Shown: positions 1 to 6,339, counted from the stretch's first letter. The stretch: 9,897 nt of DNA from Pseudomonadota bacterium (GCA_022562375.1 JADFPK010000050.1:1-9897), one strand, 5' to 3'. Notes: generated by a model not told the origin, from the sequence alone. Translations and numbers: made by a program.

Positions 1-232
1 ACTTGTTGCCCCCGAAGGAATTGGTCAGCACAATGTCGGAGCCGGCGGCGAAGTACTCGGCGGCCATCCTGCGAACGACCTCCGGCTGTTCCACGTTCAT
101 CAGCTCTGGGCAGCCGCCCGGCTCCAGGCCCTTAGCCTGGAGGTATGTACCCGTTGCGCCATCCGAGATCAGCACGTCGCCACCCGCGAGGCGCTTGAGC
201 AGCGGGAGGGTCCTGGTCTGAGTGAGCGTCAT
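1..232 (-). CDS. Homocysteine S-methyltransferase family protein, N-terminal fragment (3' end off window)
   Basis: The minus strand reads 77 codons from an ATG at 230-232 to the window edge. The translation starts MTLTQTRTLPLLKRLAGGDV and contains LISDGATGTYLQ at about residues 20-31, then PELMN and, near the edge, SDIVLTNSFGGNK. This is the opening of the Pfam S-methyl_trans barrel (homocysteine-binding domain of MetH, BHMT and relatives), where GATGT and the TNSFGGN strand are typical. The zinc-binding cysteines lie later in the family and fall outside the window, so catalytic competence cannot be judged. Known members move a methyl group to homocysteine in the cytoplasm, giving methionine, with methyl-cobalamin, betaine or S-methylmethionine as donor. 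The corrinoid methyltransferase just upstream favours a corrinoid-linked donor (inference). An AGAGG at 238-242 on the minus strand fits a ribosome site for this start. It is last in a four-gene minus-strand series. Confidence 0.85.
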   Translation of the reverse strand, partial: MTLTQTRTLPLLKRLAGGDVLISDGATGTYLQAKGLEPGGCPELMNVEQPEVVRRMAAEYFAAGSDIVLTNSFGGNK

Positions 233-324
233 GTGGCCTCTGTAGACGACCGCGGTCGAACGGAGTCAGCGCTTGCAGACTGCCTTAAGTGTACTTTGTG
301 TAGCGTAATGCTGGGCAACGGGCA
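233..324. other. Intergenic gap inside the one-carbon gene series
   Basis: These 92 bp separate the 'virulence factor' family gene from the homocysteine methyltransferase gene. The gap is longer than the 20 and 54 bp gaps upstream in the same series and is AT-richer than its flanks, so a secondary promoter is possible. I found no convincing -35/-10 pair, hairpin or RNA gene. Confidence 0.4.
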
Positions 325-666
325 TCACTTCTCGAGCCAGTGGTCCACGGCGCCCGGCGCCGGATCACGGGCGCCGGCCTTGTGCAGGTCCCGAATGCGG
401 GCGACGAAATCTTCGGGGAAAGCTGTGTTGAAGCGCTCCGCAACCCGATCGGCGACCTCTTGTGCGCCCCCGTCCACCTCGCCGAAGTCGTTCCAATCCC
501 AGGCCATCAGGTACTCATCGGACCCGGCGCTGCCGTCGAACATAGCGATCGCGTCCACGCCTTGCTGGAAACGCGGGTCAAGCGGCTTCGATGCCTGTCC
601 CGTTTCATCCTGTGCCTGAACCTGCACCGGGATCTCTTTCCAGTACATGACTCGAACCTTGGCCAC
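325..666 (-). CDS. 'Virulence factor' family small protein (PF13769-like), associated with one-carbon genes
   Basis: The product has 113 residues and probably starts at GTG (minus strand, 664-666), preceded by a GGGGGAAG ribosome site. It has no cysteine, signal peptide or membrane segment, so it is probably a small cytoplasmic protein. The N-terminal half carries the signature VRVMYWKEIPVQVQAQDE, then KPLDPRFQQGVDAIAMFDG and EYLMAWDW; the C-terminal half is a charged helical stretch. I recognise this as the family named 'virulence factor' in databases, a label that says nothing about mechanism. It lies 20 bp downstream of a methyltetrahydrofolate:corrinoid methyltransferase and upstream of a homocysteine methyltransferase. 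That placement suggests an accessory role in corrinoid/folate methyl transfer, such as a chaperone, activator or regulator (inference only). Family recognition is from memory of the motif. Confidence 0.75.
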   Translation of the reverse strand: MAKVRVMYWKEIPVQVQAQDETGQASKPLDPRFQQGVDAIAMFDGSAGSDEYLMAWDWNDFGEVDGGAQEVADRVAERFNTAFPEDFVARIRDLHKAGARDPAPGAVDHWLEK

Positions 667-686
667 GGATGCTTCCCCCGCGCGTG

Positions 687-1727
687 TTAATCGAGTTTGC
701 CTGCGCGGTACGCCCCAAGGAAGTTCACGCAGAACTCATCCTCACCCATGAGCATACTCATCGCCAGTTTTACAGGCTCAGACTCGGTGTCCAGTTCCAG
801 GGCGCGCTTCACCTTCGTCTGTATCGGGTCGATGATGCCGCTATCGACGCCGTGCTCCAGCGCAAGGTAGAGGAAGGCCTCGTTTATCAGTCTTCGCTTT
901 GGCAGTCCGAAAGAGACGTTGCTGAGGCCCCCGGTGACGTGTATTTCTCGGCCGAACTCATCGCGGATAGTTTTGACGGCGTCCAGGTAATGCCTGCCGA
1001 ACTCACCCGAGACCGAGATCGGGAACACGAGCGCATCGACGTACACGTCGTCGTGGGAAATGCCGCGGGACAGGACCGCTTCCAGCAGTTGTCCCACGTT
1101 GGCTACCCGCTCCTTCGCGTCGTTTGGCATCCCTTGTTCACCGGCCGCTGTGGCGACCACCCGGGTGCCGTACTGCTTGACCAGATCGAGCACATCCACG
1201 CGCTCCAGGGCGACTGAATTGAGCAACGGCCTGCCCAGGGCGCCATCGTAGGCAGCCAGCCCCTCCGCGATGACGTCCGGGAGCGATGAGTCGACGCTGG
1301 GCGGCACGGTGGCGACCTCCTGGACGGTCTGCACGAGCCAGCGCATCGAGCGCTTCTGCTCTTCCACGACGTGCGAAACCTCGTCTACATTGAGGTCCAG
1401 GAAGTGCGCTCCGGCCCTGATCTGCCGCCGCGCTTCGTACTCGATGTAAGCCGCGCCTTCGGCCCGCTCCTCGGCGTCTCCATGCACGCCTTTCCAAACG
1501 GCAATCATGAAGTGCTTGAGCTGCCCCTGTTCGTATGCCTGGGTCTCTTTGAAGTGCTCTGGCACCGTCAGGTGGCGAGCGCTTCCTTCCGAGCTCTTGA
1601 AGGTGATCGCCTCCGTGCCGTCCTCGAGCGTGGTGGCCCGGCGGCCGTTTCGCAGCACGATCCGCGTCGTGTGGATGTTCTCGCCGATAATGGTGAACTG
1701 GTCGGCCGAGTCGATGGCTCTGCTCAT
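687..1727 (-). CDS. Methyltetrahydrofolate:corrinoid methyltransferase (MtgA/AcsE/DHPS-like pterin-binding protein)
   Basis: The 346-residue product is a pterin-binding TIM barrel of the DHPS-like superfamily that exchanges a methyl group between tetrahydrofolate and the cobalt of a corrinoid. Visible signatures, in order, are FTIIGENIHTTR (11-22), HFLDLNVDE (108-116), VPPSVDSS (141-148), PLLNSVALER (167-176), DDVYVDALVFP (226-236) and VTGGLSNVSFGLPKR (264-278). The asparagines of DLN and LLNS and the GLSNVSFGLP loop are the pterin pocket elements shared with AcsE, MetH and MtgA-type enzymes. It is longer than AcsE (about 260 residues): the region around residues 25-85 is extra, as in long members of this family. 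The start ATG is at 1725-1727. It sits 54 bp after the MTHFR_C gene and 20 bp before the small 'virulence factor' gene, consistent with one operon. No corrinoid-binding protein is visible, so the partner must be encoded elsewhere. The direction of methyl transfer cannot be read from the sequence. Confidence 0.88.
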   Translation of the reverse strand: MSRAIDSADQFTIIGENIHTTRIVLRNGRRATTLEDGTEAITFKSSEGSARHLTVPEHFKETQAYEQGQLKHFMIAVWKGVHGDAEERAEGAAYIEYEARRQIRAGAHFLDLNVDEVSHVVEEQKRSMRWLVQTVQEVATVPPSVDSSLPDVIAEGLAAYDGALGRPLLNSVALERVDVLDLVKQYGTRVVATAAGEQGMPNDAKERVANVGQLLEAVLSRGISHDDVYVDALVFPISVSGEFGRHYLDAVKTIRDEFGREIHVTGGLSNVSFGLPKRRLINEAFLYLALEHGVDSGIIDPIQTKVKRALELDTESEPVKLAMSMLMGEDEFCVNFLGAYRAGKLD

Positions 1728-1781
1728 CTTGAATGGACCCTCGATGCGTCGGGGTGAGCGCGGCGCGGGATGCGCCCTGGA

Positions 1782-2306
1782 TCATTCTGGCCGTCGGGAA
1801 TCGTCGTCTTTTCCGGCGGCGTTGTGATCGCGCCCGAGAAAGGTATTGGCCCACGCCGAAGTGCCCTGGAGCGCGCCGTTCTTGAACACCACCGGTCGCT
1901 CCAGCATCCGTTCTTCTTCTCCGTGCGCCTTCAGGCGATCGTACGCTCGGGACCAGATGCACTCCTTGTCAAGCACTTCGCAATACCCGTCGTGGGTGCC
2001 CCCGCACGGACCGTTGCGCTGGTTTTTTACGCACTGAGATTCGGGGCAGAGGTAGGCGATGTCCGGTAGAGAGCAGTCGCCGCAGTCCTTGCACCCATAC
2101 ACCGGAACTTTAGTAGCCTGCTCCGCCGCGTGAAAGATGTTTTTTATCACTTTAGGGGACCGGTCCACGCGTCGATAAACAGCGCGGCCGATCTTGAAGC
2201 CCAGCGATTCCGAGTCGAAGACGGCGCCGTGGGCCAGGCGGGCGGCCTCCGGCGTACCGCCGAGGATCAGCAGCCGCCGCCGCGAGGGGCCCTCACGGCC
2301 CGGCAT
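1782..2306 (-). CDS. MTHFR C-terminal (cysteine-rich) domain, fused in frame to a truncated CobK N-terminus
   Basis: The open frame from ATG 2304-2306 encodes 174 residues. Residues 1-~28 are CobK-like (RRRLLILGGTPEAARLA). From ~30 (FDSESLGFKIGRAVYRRVD) to the end it matches the MTHFR_C domain found at the C-terminus of methylenetetrahydrofolate-reductase-like proteins. Eight cysteines at 72, 75, 78, 87, 92, 101, 109 and 116 (CKDCGDC, NGPCGG, KECIW) look like a metal or Fe-S binding module; a tail containing GTSAWANTFLGRDH follows. In full-length relatives an FAD-binding MTHFR barrel precedes this domain; here it is absent. After the junction there is no ATG and no convincing start codon, so the only plausible start is the borrowed CobK one. 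Codons such as AAA, ATA, GTT and ACT around 2110-2160 contrast with the adjacent cbiD. The domain identity is secure. Whether this chimeric protein exists in a cell is doubtful. Confidence 0.7.
   Translation of the reverse strand: MPGREGPSRRRLLILGGTPEAARLAHGAVFDSESLGFKIGRAVYRRVDRSPKVIKNIFHAAEQATKVPVYGCKDCGDCSLPDIAYLCPESQCVKNQRNGPCGGTHDGYCEVLDKECIWSRAYDRLKAHGEEERMLERPVVFKNGALQGTSAWANTFLGRDHNAAGKDDDSRRPE
2220..2306 (-). pseudogene. cobK: cobK (precorrin-6A reductase) N-terminal remnant
   Basis: About 28 codons read MPGREGPSRRRLLILGGTPE followed by AARLA. The strand-then-glycine motif LLILGGTxEA is the NADPH-binding start of CobK/CbiJ precorrin-6 reductases, which are about 250 residues long. 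The ATG overlaps the end of cbiD by 14 bp (2293-2306), a translationally coupled layout expected for a true cobK. Almost the whole protein is missing: after about residue 28 the frame passes into the MTHFR_C domain. As it stands it cannot be a functional reductase. The break point is estimated from where CobK-like sequence stops, about 2215-2235. Confidence 0.6.
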
Positions 2307-3378
2307 GGCCGATGAGCTCTCCCTTGCGGTCGAAAATGACGACGTCGACGTCGATGCCGCCGGCAAGGGTCGCCAGCGCCACCTCCCGCGCGTTGCGCGC
2401 CACCTTATCCGCCAGGGGCACGTGGTTGCTTCGCGCCAGCGCCAATATCTCGCCGGCGGTCCTGGCGCCCTTCACCGCCGCCAGCGCCTTTTTGGGCGCG
2501 CCGAGGGCCGCGAACGACTCGCCCAGGGCCGCGAGATCGACGCTCGAGCGCGAGGAATGAAGGTCGAGATGACCGGCCGCGAGCTTGGCGATCTTGGCGA
2601 ACCCGCCGGCCAGCGTCAGCCACGGCACGGGATGGCGGCGCAAATATTTCAGCGTCCCGCCGGCGAAATCCCCCATGTCGATCAAAGCCACCATATCGAG
2701 ACCGTACATCTCCCTGACCGCCGCCTCCGACGTCCTGCCGGTCGACGCCGCGACGTGATCGATCCCCGAGGCACGGGCGACGTCGATGCCGCGATGGATC
2801 GAGTGGATCCAGGACGAGCACGAGTACGGGATGACGATGCCGGTGGTGCCGAGGATCGAAAGACCGCCGAGGATGCCGAGCCGTGCGTTGGTCGTCTTCT
2901 CGGCCAGCGCCTCGCCGCCCGGTATCGAGACCGTGATCTCGACATCGCCGGGCGCGCCGTGGGCCGCCGCCAGGGAAGCGACGATGTCTTGCATCATCCG
3001 CCGTGGCGCCGGGTTGATCGCCGGCTCGCCGATGCCGAGCTCCAACCCCGGCCGGGTGACGGTGCCGACGCCGGCGCCGGCGCGAAAGCGCACGCCGGTG
3101 CCCTCGGGCGCGGTCACCACCGTCACCACGATCTCCGCGCCGTCGGTGACGTCCGGGTCATCGCCCGCGTCCTTGACGATGCCGACGGTGGCGCGGGTGA
3201 TATCCAGATGCTTTTCGGCCAACGGGAAGACCGGCTCCTCGCCCTTCGGCAGCCTGATCGTCACCGGGTCGGGGAAGCGCCCGGTCAACAGCGCCATATA
3301 GGCCGCATGCACGCCGGCGGCGGCGCACGCGCCCGTGGTCCAACCCTTGCGCAATTGCCCTTGCGGCCGTCTTGACAT
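2293..3378 (-). CDS. cbiD: Cobalt-precorrin-5B (C1)-methyltransferase CbiD
   Basis: The 361-residue product has the expected CbiD length. CbiD uses S-adenosylmethionine to methylate C1 of the corrin macrocycle during cobalamin synthesis. Visible signatures are LRKGWTTGACAAAGVHAAYM (9-28), VGIVKDAGDDPDVTDGAEI (65-83), GLELGIGEPAINPAPRRMM (111-129), GGEALAEKTTNARLGILGG (154-172) and a SILGTTGIVIPYSCSSW block (174-190). CbiD belongs to the anaerobic-type route but is also used in many alphaproteobacteria in place of CobF. The ATG at 3376-3378 gives the standard N-terminus; a ribosome site is weak. The 3' end overlaps the cobK start by 14 bp. It is divergent from cobA across 123 bp. No frameshift or missing motif was seen. 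Confidence 0.96.
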   Translation of the reverse strand: MSRRPQGQLRKGWTTGACAAAGVHAAYMALLTGRFPDPVTIRLPKGEEPVFPLAEKHLDITRATVGIVKDAGDDPDVTDGAEIVVTVVTAPEGTGVRFRAGAGVGTVTRPGLELGIGEPAINPAPRRMMQDIVASLAAAHGAPGDVEITVSIPGGEALAEKTTNARLGILGGLSILGTTGIVIPYSCSSWIHSIHRGIDVARASGIDHVAASTGRTSEAAVREMYGLDMVALIDMGDFAGGTLKYLRRHPVPWLTLAGGFAKIAKLAAGHLDLHSSRSSVDLAALGESFAALGAPKKALAAVKGARTAGEILALARSNHVPLADKVARNAREVALATLAGGIDVDVVIFDRKGELIGHAGP

Positions 3379-3501
3379 AGGTTCAGTTTAACCGCCACCG
3401 TCGCGGCTTGGCCAGCGCCGAACGCCATCGGGGCGCGTTTATCCGCATGGCGCGCCGGGGGTTGATCGCGAGTGACCCAGGGTTTCATGTAGCGCTATCG
3501 A
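3379..3501. promoter_or_regulatory. Divergent intergenic region between cbiD and cobA
   Basis: This 123 bp stretch lies between two divergent cobalamin genes, so it probably carries promoters for both directions (inferred from layout). I could not identify a convincing sigma-70 pair or the conserved B12-box of a cobalamin riboswitch, and the space is short for a full adenosylcobalamin riboswitch. An in-frame stop at 3490-3492 limits how far upstream cobA can start. Confidence 0.45.
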
Positions 3502-4314
3502 ATGTACGAATTTCCAGTGGAACTCGCGCCGCTCGAACCCGGTTGGGTGTGGCTGGTCGGCGCCGGGCCGGGGGACCCGGGCCTGCTGTCGCTCCATGCG
3601 CTGAACGCGCTGGGCCAGGCCGACGTGGTGGTCTACGACGCGCTGGTGGATAAGCGCATCCTCGATCTGGCGCGCGACGGCGCGGACCTGGTCTATGCCG
3701 GCAAGCGCGGCGGCCGGCCGTCGGCGGAACAGAGCGACATCTCGAACCGCCTCATCGCCTTGGCGCGCGAGGGCAAGCGGGTCTTGCGGCTCAAGGGCGG
3801 CGATCCCTTCGTCTTCGGGCGCGGCGCCGAGGAGGCGCTGGCGCTCGCCGGCGCCGGCATCCCCTTCCGTCTGGTGCCGGGCATCACGGCGGGCATCGGC
3901 GGCCTCGCCTATGCCGGCATCCCGGCCACCCATCGCGACGTCAACTCCGCCGTCACCTTCCTCACCGGCCATCAGGCGGGCGGCGATATGCCCCAGGCGC
4001 TCGACTGGGAGGCGCTGTCCAAGGGATCGCCGGTGCTGGTGATGTATATGGCGATGAAGCATCTGGGGGCGATCTCGGAACGCCTGCTCGCCGCCGGGAG
4101 GGACCGATCCGAGCCCGTCGCCATCATCTCCAAGGCCTCGACGCCCGACCAGAAGGTGGTGGAAACGACGCTTGGGAAGTGCGTCGAGGATTGCGCGCGG
4201 GCGAATCTCGAGCCGCCGGCCATCGTCGTCATCGGCGGCGTCGTGCGGCTGCGTTCGGCGCTCGATTGGCTGGGCGCGCTCGAAAACGCGGCTCAAACCG
4301 CCGATGCTACGTGA
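3502..4314 (+). CDS. cobA: Uroporphyrinogen-III C-methyltransferase (SUMT) CobA
   Basis: The 270-residue product is a standalone SUMT of normal length. It transfers two methyl groups from S-adenosylmethionine to uroporphyrinogen III, making precorrin-2, the entry to cobalamin and siroheme. Signatures are VWLVGAGPGDPGLLSLHA (16-33), VVYDALV (43-49), GKRGG (67-71), VLRLKGGDPFVFGRGAEE (94-111), PGITAGIGGLAYAGIPATHR (126-145) and LTGH (154-157), the standard SUMT/tetrapyrrole methylase set. There is no siroheme synthase (CysG N-terminal) fusion, which favours a role in B12 synthesis. ATG 3502 is the first start after an in-frame TAG at 3490-3492; it lacks a strong Shine-Dalgarno. The stop TGA (4312-4314) is followed after 12 bp by the cobB start, so the two genes are probably co-transcribed. 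Confidence 0.96.
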   Translation: MYEFPVELAPLEPGWVWLVGAGPGDPGLLSLHALNALGQADVVVYDALVDKRILDLARDGADLVYAGKRGGRPSAEQSDISNRLIALAREGKRVLRLKGGDPFVFGRGAEEALALAGAGIPFRLVPGITAGIGGLAYAGIPATHRDVNSAVTFLTGHQAGGDMPQALDWEALSKGSPVLVMYMAMKHLGAISERLLAAGRDRSEPVAIISKASTPDQKVVETTLGKCVEDCARANLEPPAIVVIGGVVRLRSALDWLGALENAAQTADAT

Positions 4315-4319
4315 AGGAG
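4314..4319 (+). promoter_or_regulatory. Shine-Dalgarno for cobB (supports a GTG start)
   Basis: AAGGAG overlaps the last base of the cobA stop codon and lies 7 nt before GTG 4327-4329. It is the strongest ribosome site in the cobalamin group and supports the GTG start of cobB and coupling to cobA translation. Confidence 0.7.
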
Positions 4320-4326
4320 CGCACCG

Positions 4327-5730
4327 GTGACCCGATCCGACGGCGGCGGCATCGATAAGGCCCAAACGACGGCACCGGGGCTGATCGTCGCGGCGCCGGC
4401 TTCCGGCTCGGGCAAGACCCTGCTGACGCTTGGCCTTCTCCGCCATTTAACCGGCCAGGGGATCGCCACCGCCAGCTTCAAGGTCGGTCCCGATTACATC
4501 GACGCCGCCTTCCATAGCGCCGCCGGCGGCCGGGAATGCATCAACCTCGACGGCTGGGCGATGCGGCCGGCGACGCTGGCGCGCCTCGCCGCCGGGCTGG
4601 CGCGAGACAGCGCGCTGATCGTCGGCGAAGGGGTGATGGGCCTGTTCGACGGCGCGCCCGCCCCGGCGATCGGCGCCGAGGGCGGGGGCGATGGGGCCGG
4701 GGACGGTTCGACCGCGGATCTGGCGGCCCGGACCGGCTGGCCGGTGATCCTGGTCATCGACGTCAAGGGCCAGGGCGCCTCCGCCGCCGCCGTGCTTCAG
4801 GGATTCGCCGGCTTTCGCCAAGGCGTCACCATCGCCGGCGTGGTCTTCAACCGGGTCGCCAGCAAGCGCCACCGAAAGCTGCTTACCGATGCCTGCCAAG
4901 CGGCGGCGCCTGGCGTCCGCGTGCTCGGCTCCCTGCCCCATGACCAGGCCCTCGCCCTGCCGTCGCGCCATCTCGGCCTCGTCCAGGCGCGGGAGAACGC
5001 CGGGCTCGACGCCTTCCTCGATCACGCCGCCAAGACCATCGCCCGCCATATCGACGTCGAGGCGCTTGCCGACCTCGCCCGCCCGGCCAGGATCGCGGCG
5101 CCGGCGGAGGACGCGCCGGTGCCGTTGCTGCCGCCGCTCGGCCAGCGGATCGCCATCGCCACCGATGTCGCCTTCGCCTTCACCTATCCGGCGGTGATCG
5201 ACGGCTGGCGCGCCGCCGGCGCCGAGGTCCGCCCGTTCTCCCCGCTCGCCGACGAAGGACCGGGGGAGGACGCCGACGCGGTCTATCTGCCGGGCGGCTA
5301 TCCCGAGCTTCATGCGCCGAGGCTGGCGGCGAACGGGCGCTTCATCGCCGGGCTGCGCCGGGCGGCGGCGAGGGGCGCGGCGATCTACGGCGAATGCGGC
5401 GGCTACATGGTGCTCGGCGCCGGGCTCGAGGACGCCGACGGCGGGCGTCACCGGATGGCGGGATTGTTGGCGCTCGAGACCTCGTTCGCTTCGCGCCGGC
5501 TTCACCTCGGCTACCGGGACGTCAGGCTGTTGGGCGGCGGCGGGCCGCTGGGCGCCAAGGATGCCCGGTTCCGCGGCCACGAGTTCCATTACGCCCGCGT
5601 GATTTGCGAAGGGCCGGGGATGAGCCTGTTCGCCGCCACCGACGCCGCCCGCCGCCCCCTCGGCGAGACCGGGCTTCGGGCCGGCACGGTCATGGGCTCG
5701 TTCATCCATCTGATCGACGGGGGCATTTGA
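4327..5730 (+). CDS. cobB: Cobyrinate a,c-diamide synthase (CobB/CbiA), glutamine-hydrolysing
   Basis: The 467-residue product has the normal two-domain plan. The N-terminal ATP-binding domain has a P-loop at residues 23-31 (APASGSGKT) and KVGPDYIDAAFH soon after, the substrate/phosphate region of the CobB/BioD-like fold. The C-terminal GATase_3 domain contains YLPGGYPELHA (320-330), the nucleophile Cys357 in YGECGGYMVLG, and His461 in GSFIHLIDGG. The enzyme uses ATP and glutamine to amidate the a and c carboxylates of cobyrinate or hydrogenobyrinate in the cytoplasm. The sequence does not settle which of the two is the substrate, though nearby CbiD marks a pathway with anaerobic-type elements. 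Translation starts at GTG with a good ribosome site. The last codons lie in a ~17 bp tandem repeat that supplies both the final IDGGI and the TGA, so the C-terminal few residues may have been altered by repeat expansion. Confidence 0.96.
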   Translation: MTRSDGGGIDKAQTTAPGLIVAAPASGSGKTLLTLGLLRHLTGQGIATASFKVGPDYIDAAFHSAAGGRECINLDGWAMRPATLARLAAGLARDSALIVGEGVMGLFDGAPAPAIGAEGGGDGAGDGSTADLAARTGWPVILVIDVKGQGASAAAVLQGFAGFRQGVTIAGVVFNRVASKRHRKLLTDACQAAAPGVRVLGSLPHDQALALPSRHLGLVQARENAGLDAFLDHAAKTIARHIDVEALADLARPARIAAPAEDAPVPLLPPLGQRIAIATDVAFAFTYPAVIDGWRAAGAEVRPFSPLADEGPGEDADAVYLPGGYPELHAPRLAANGRFIAGLRRAAARGAAIYGECGGYMVLGAGLEDADGGRHRMAGLLALETSFASRRLHLGYRDVRLLGGGGPLGAKDARFRGHEFHYARVICEGPGMSLFAATDAARRPLGETGLRAGTVMGSFIHLIDGGI

Positions 5731-5777
5731 TCGGCGGGGCATCCGATCGACGGGGGCATTTGATCGACGGGGACAAG
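5712..5777 (+). repeat. Four-unit ~17 bp degenerate tandem repeat at the cobB 3' end
   Basis: Units begin at 5712, 5729, 5745 and 5762. Units 1 and 3 are identical (GATCGACGGGGGCATTT). Unit 2 is a 16 bp variant starting GATCGGCGGGG and unit 4 starts GATCGACGGGG before diverging. As a result a 22 bp string recurs exactly at 5712-5733 and 5745-5766. The first unit encodes the C-terminal residues of CobB and the start of the second supplies its TGA. It looks like local slippage duplication. Confidence 0.85.
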
Positions 5778-5789
5778 CCGGGTTAAAAT
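5760..5789 (+). promoter_or_regulatory. Possible sigma-70 promoter upstream of the ycgN-like gene
   Basis: TTGATC (5760-5765) and TAAAAT (5784-5789) are separated by 18 bp, and TAAAAT matches TATAAT at five of six positions. The pair lies 38 bp before the ycgN-like start, in one of the few AT-rich spots of this block. The -35 falls within the tandem repeat. Sequence resemblance only. Confidence 0.35.
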
Positions 5790-5826
5790 CCGACCCTAAG
5801 ACAGCAAGATCGCCAGTGAAGGACCG

Positions 5827-6339
5827 ATGACCGACCGACCGCAAGACACCGCACCGCGACCGAATGGCGCCCCAAGTGGCGCCGATGTGGCCGAGGATGC
5901 CGACGCGCCCTTCTGGCGGCGCAAGAGCCTCAATGAGATGACCACCGAGGAGTGGGAATCGCTTTGCGACGGCTGCGCCAAATGCTGCCTCTTGAAGCTC
6001 ACGGACGAGGGCTCGGACAAGGTCGACTACACCGACGTCGCCTGCCGTCTGCTCGACCTCGGGACCTGCCGGTGCAATCACTATTCCATGCGCAAGGAGA
6101 TCGTCGCCGATTGCGTCGTGCTTCGTCCCGAGACGGTGGATGACATCGGCTGGCTGCCCAAAACCTGCGCCTACCGCCTGATCGGCGAGGGCAAGGACCT
6201 TCCCTGGTGGCACCCCCTGGTCTCCGGCGATCCCGAGACCGTGCATGAGGCGGGGATCTCGGTGCGCGGGCGGGTGATCCGGGAGCACCGGGTCAGCGAC
6301 GACGAGTTGGAGGATCATATCGTCACCTGGCCCGAATAG
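5827..6339 (+). CDS. YcgN/UPF0260 family cysteine-cluster protein
   Basis: The 170-residue product has an N-terminal disordered, charged extension of about 28 residues and then the UPF0260 core, [20 protein letters not shown] (29-48). It carries nine cysteines: C47, C50, C53 and C54 in CDGCAKCC, then C73, C81, C83, C96 and C114. This CxxCxxCC pattern is the zinc/Fe-S-type cluster motif of the family; E. coli YcgN is about 153 residues. Conserved downstream elements are [35 protein letters not shown] and [11 protein letters not shown]. The biochemical function of the family is not known to me. ATG 5827 is preceded by AAGGA at 5819-5823. The DapA-like gene follows 35 bp later on the same strand, so co-transcription is likely. 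No signal peptide or membrane segment. Confidence 0.93.
   Translation: MTDRPQDTAPRPNGAPSGADVAEDADAPFWRRKSLNEMTTEEWESLCDGCAKCCLLKLTDEGSDKVDYTDVACRLLDLGTCRCNHYSMRKEIVADCVVLRPETVDDIGWLPKTCAYRLIGEGKDLPWWHPLVSGDPETVHEAGISVRGRVIREHRVSDDELEDHIVTWPE

Noticed and set aside
233..324. tRNA or small RNA gene in the AT-richer gap
   Set aside because: No cloverleaf arms, anticodon loop or terminator hairpin could be drawn.
2307..2366. Longer N-terminus of the cobK/MTHFR fusion from an ATG at 2366
   Set aside because: The extra 20 residues are low-complexity serine/threonine sequence read inside cbiD; the ATG at 2306 gives the normal short CobK N-terminus.
2194..3375. Long plus-strand open frame of 393 codons opposite cbiD
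   Set aside because: It lies antisense to the well-supported cbiD and has shadow-frame composition.
5712..5777. Iteron-type replication origin or CRISPR repeat
   Set aside because: Four degenerate units with no spacers, no replication gene nearby, and partly inside coding sequence; slippage duplication is simpler.
4447..6318. Long minus-strand open frame of 623 codons
   Set aside because: It is antisense to cobB and the ycgN-like gene, is rich in Arg/Gly/Ala/Pro as expected for a GC-rich shadow frame, and shows no recognisable domain.
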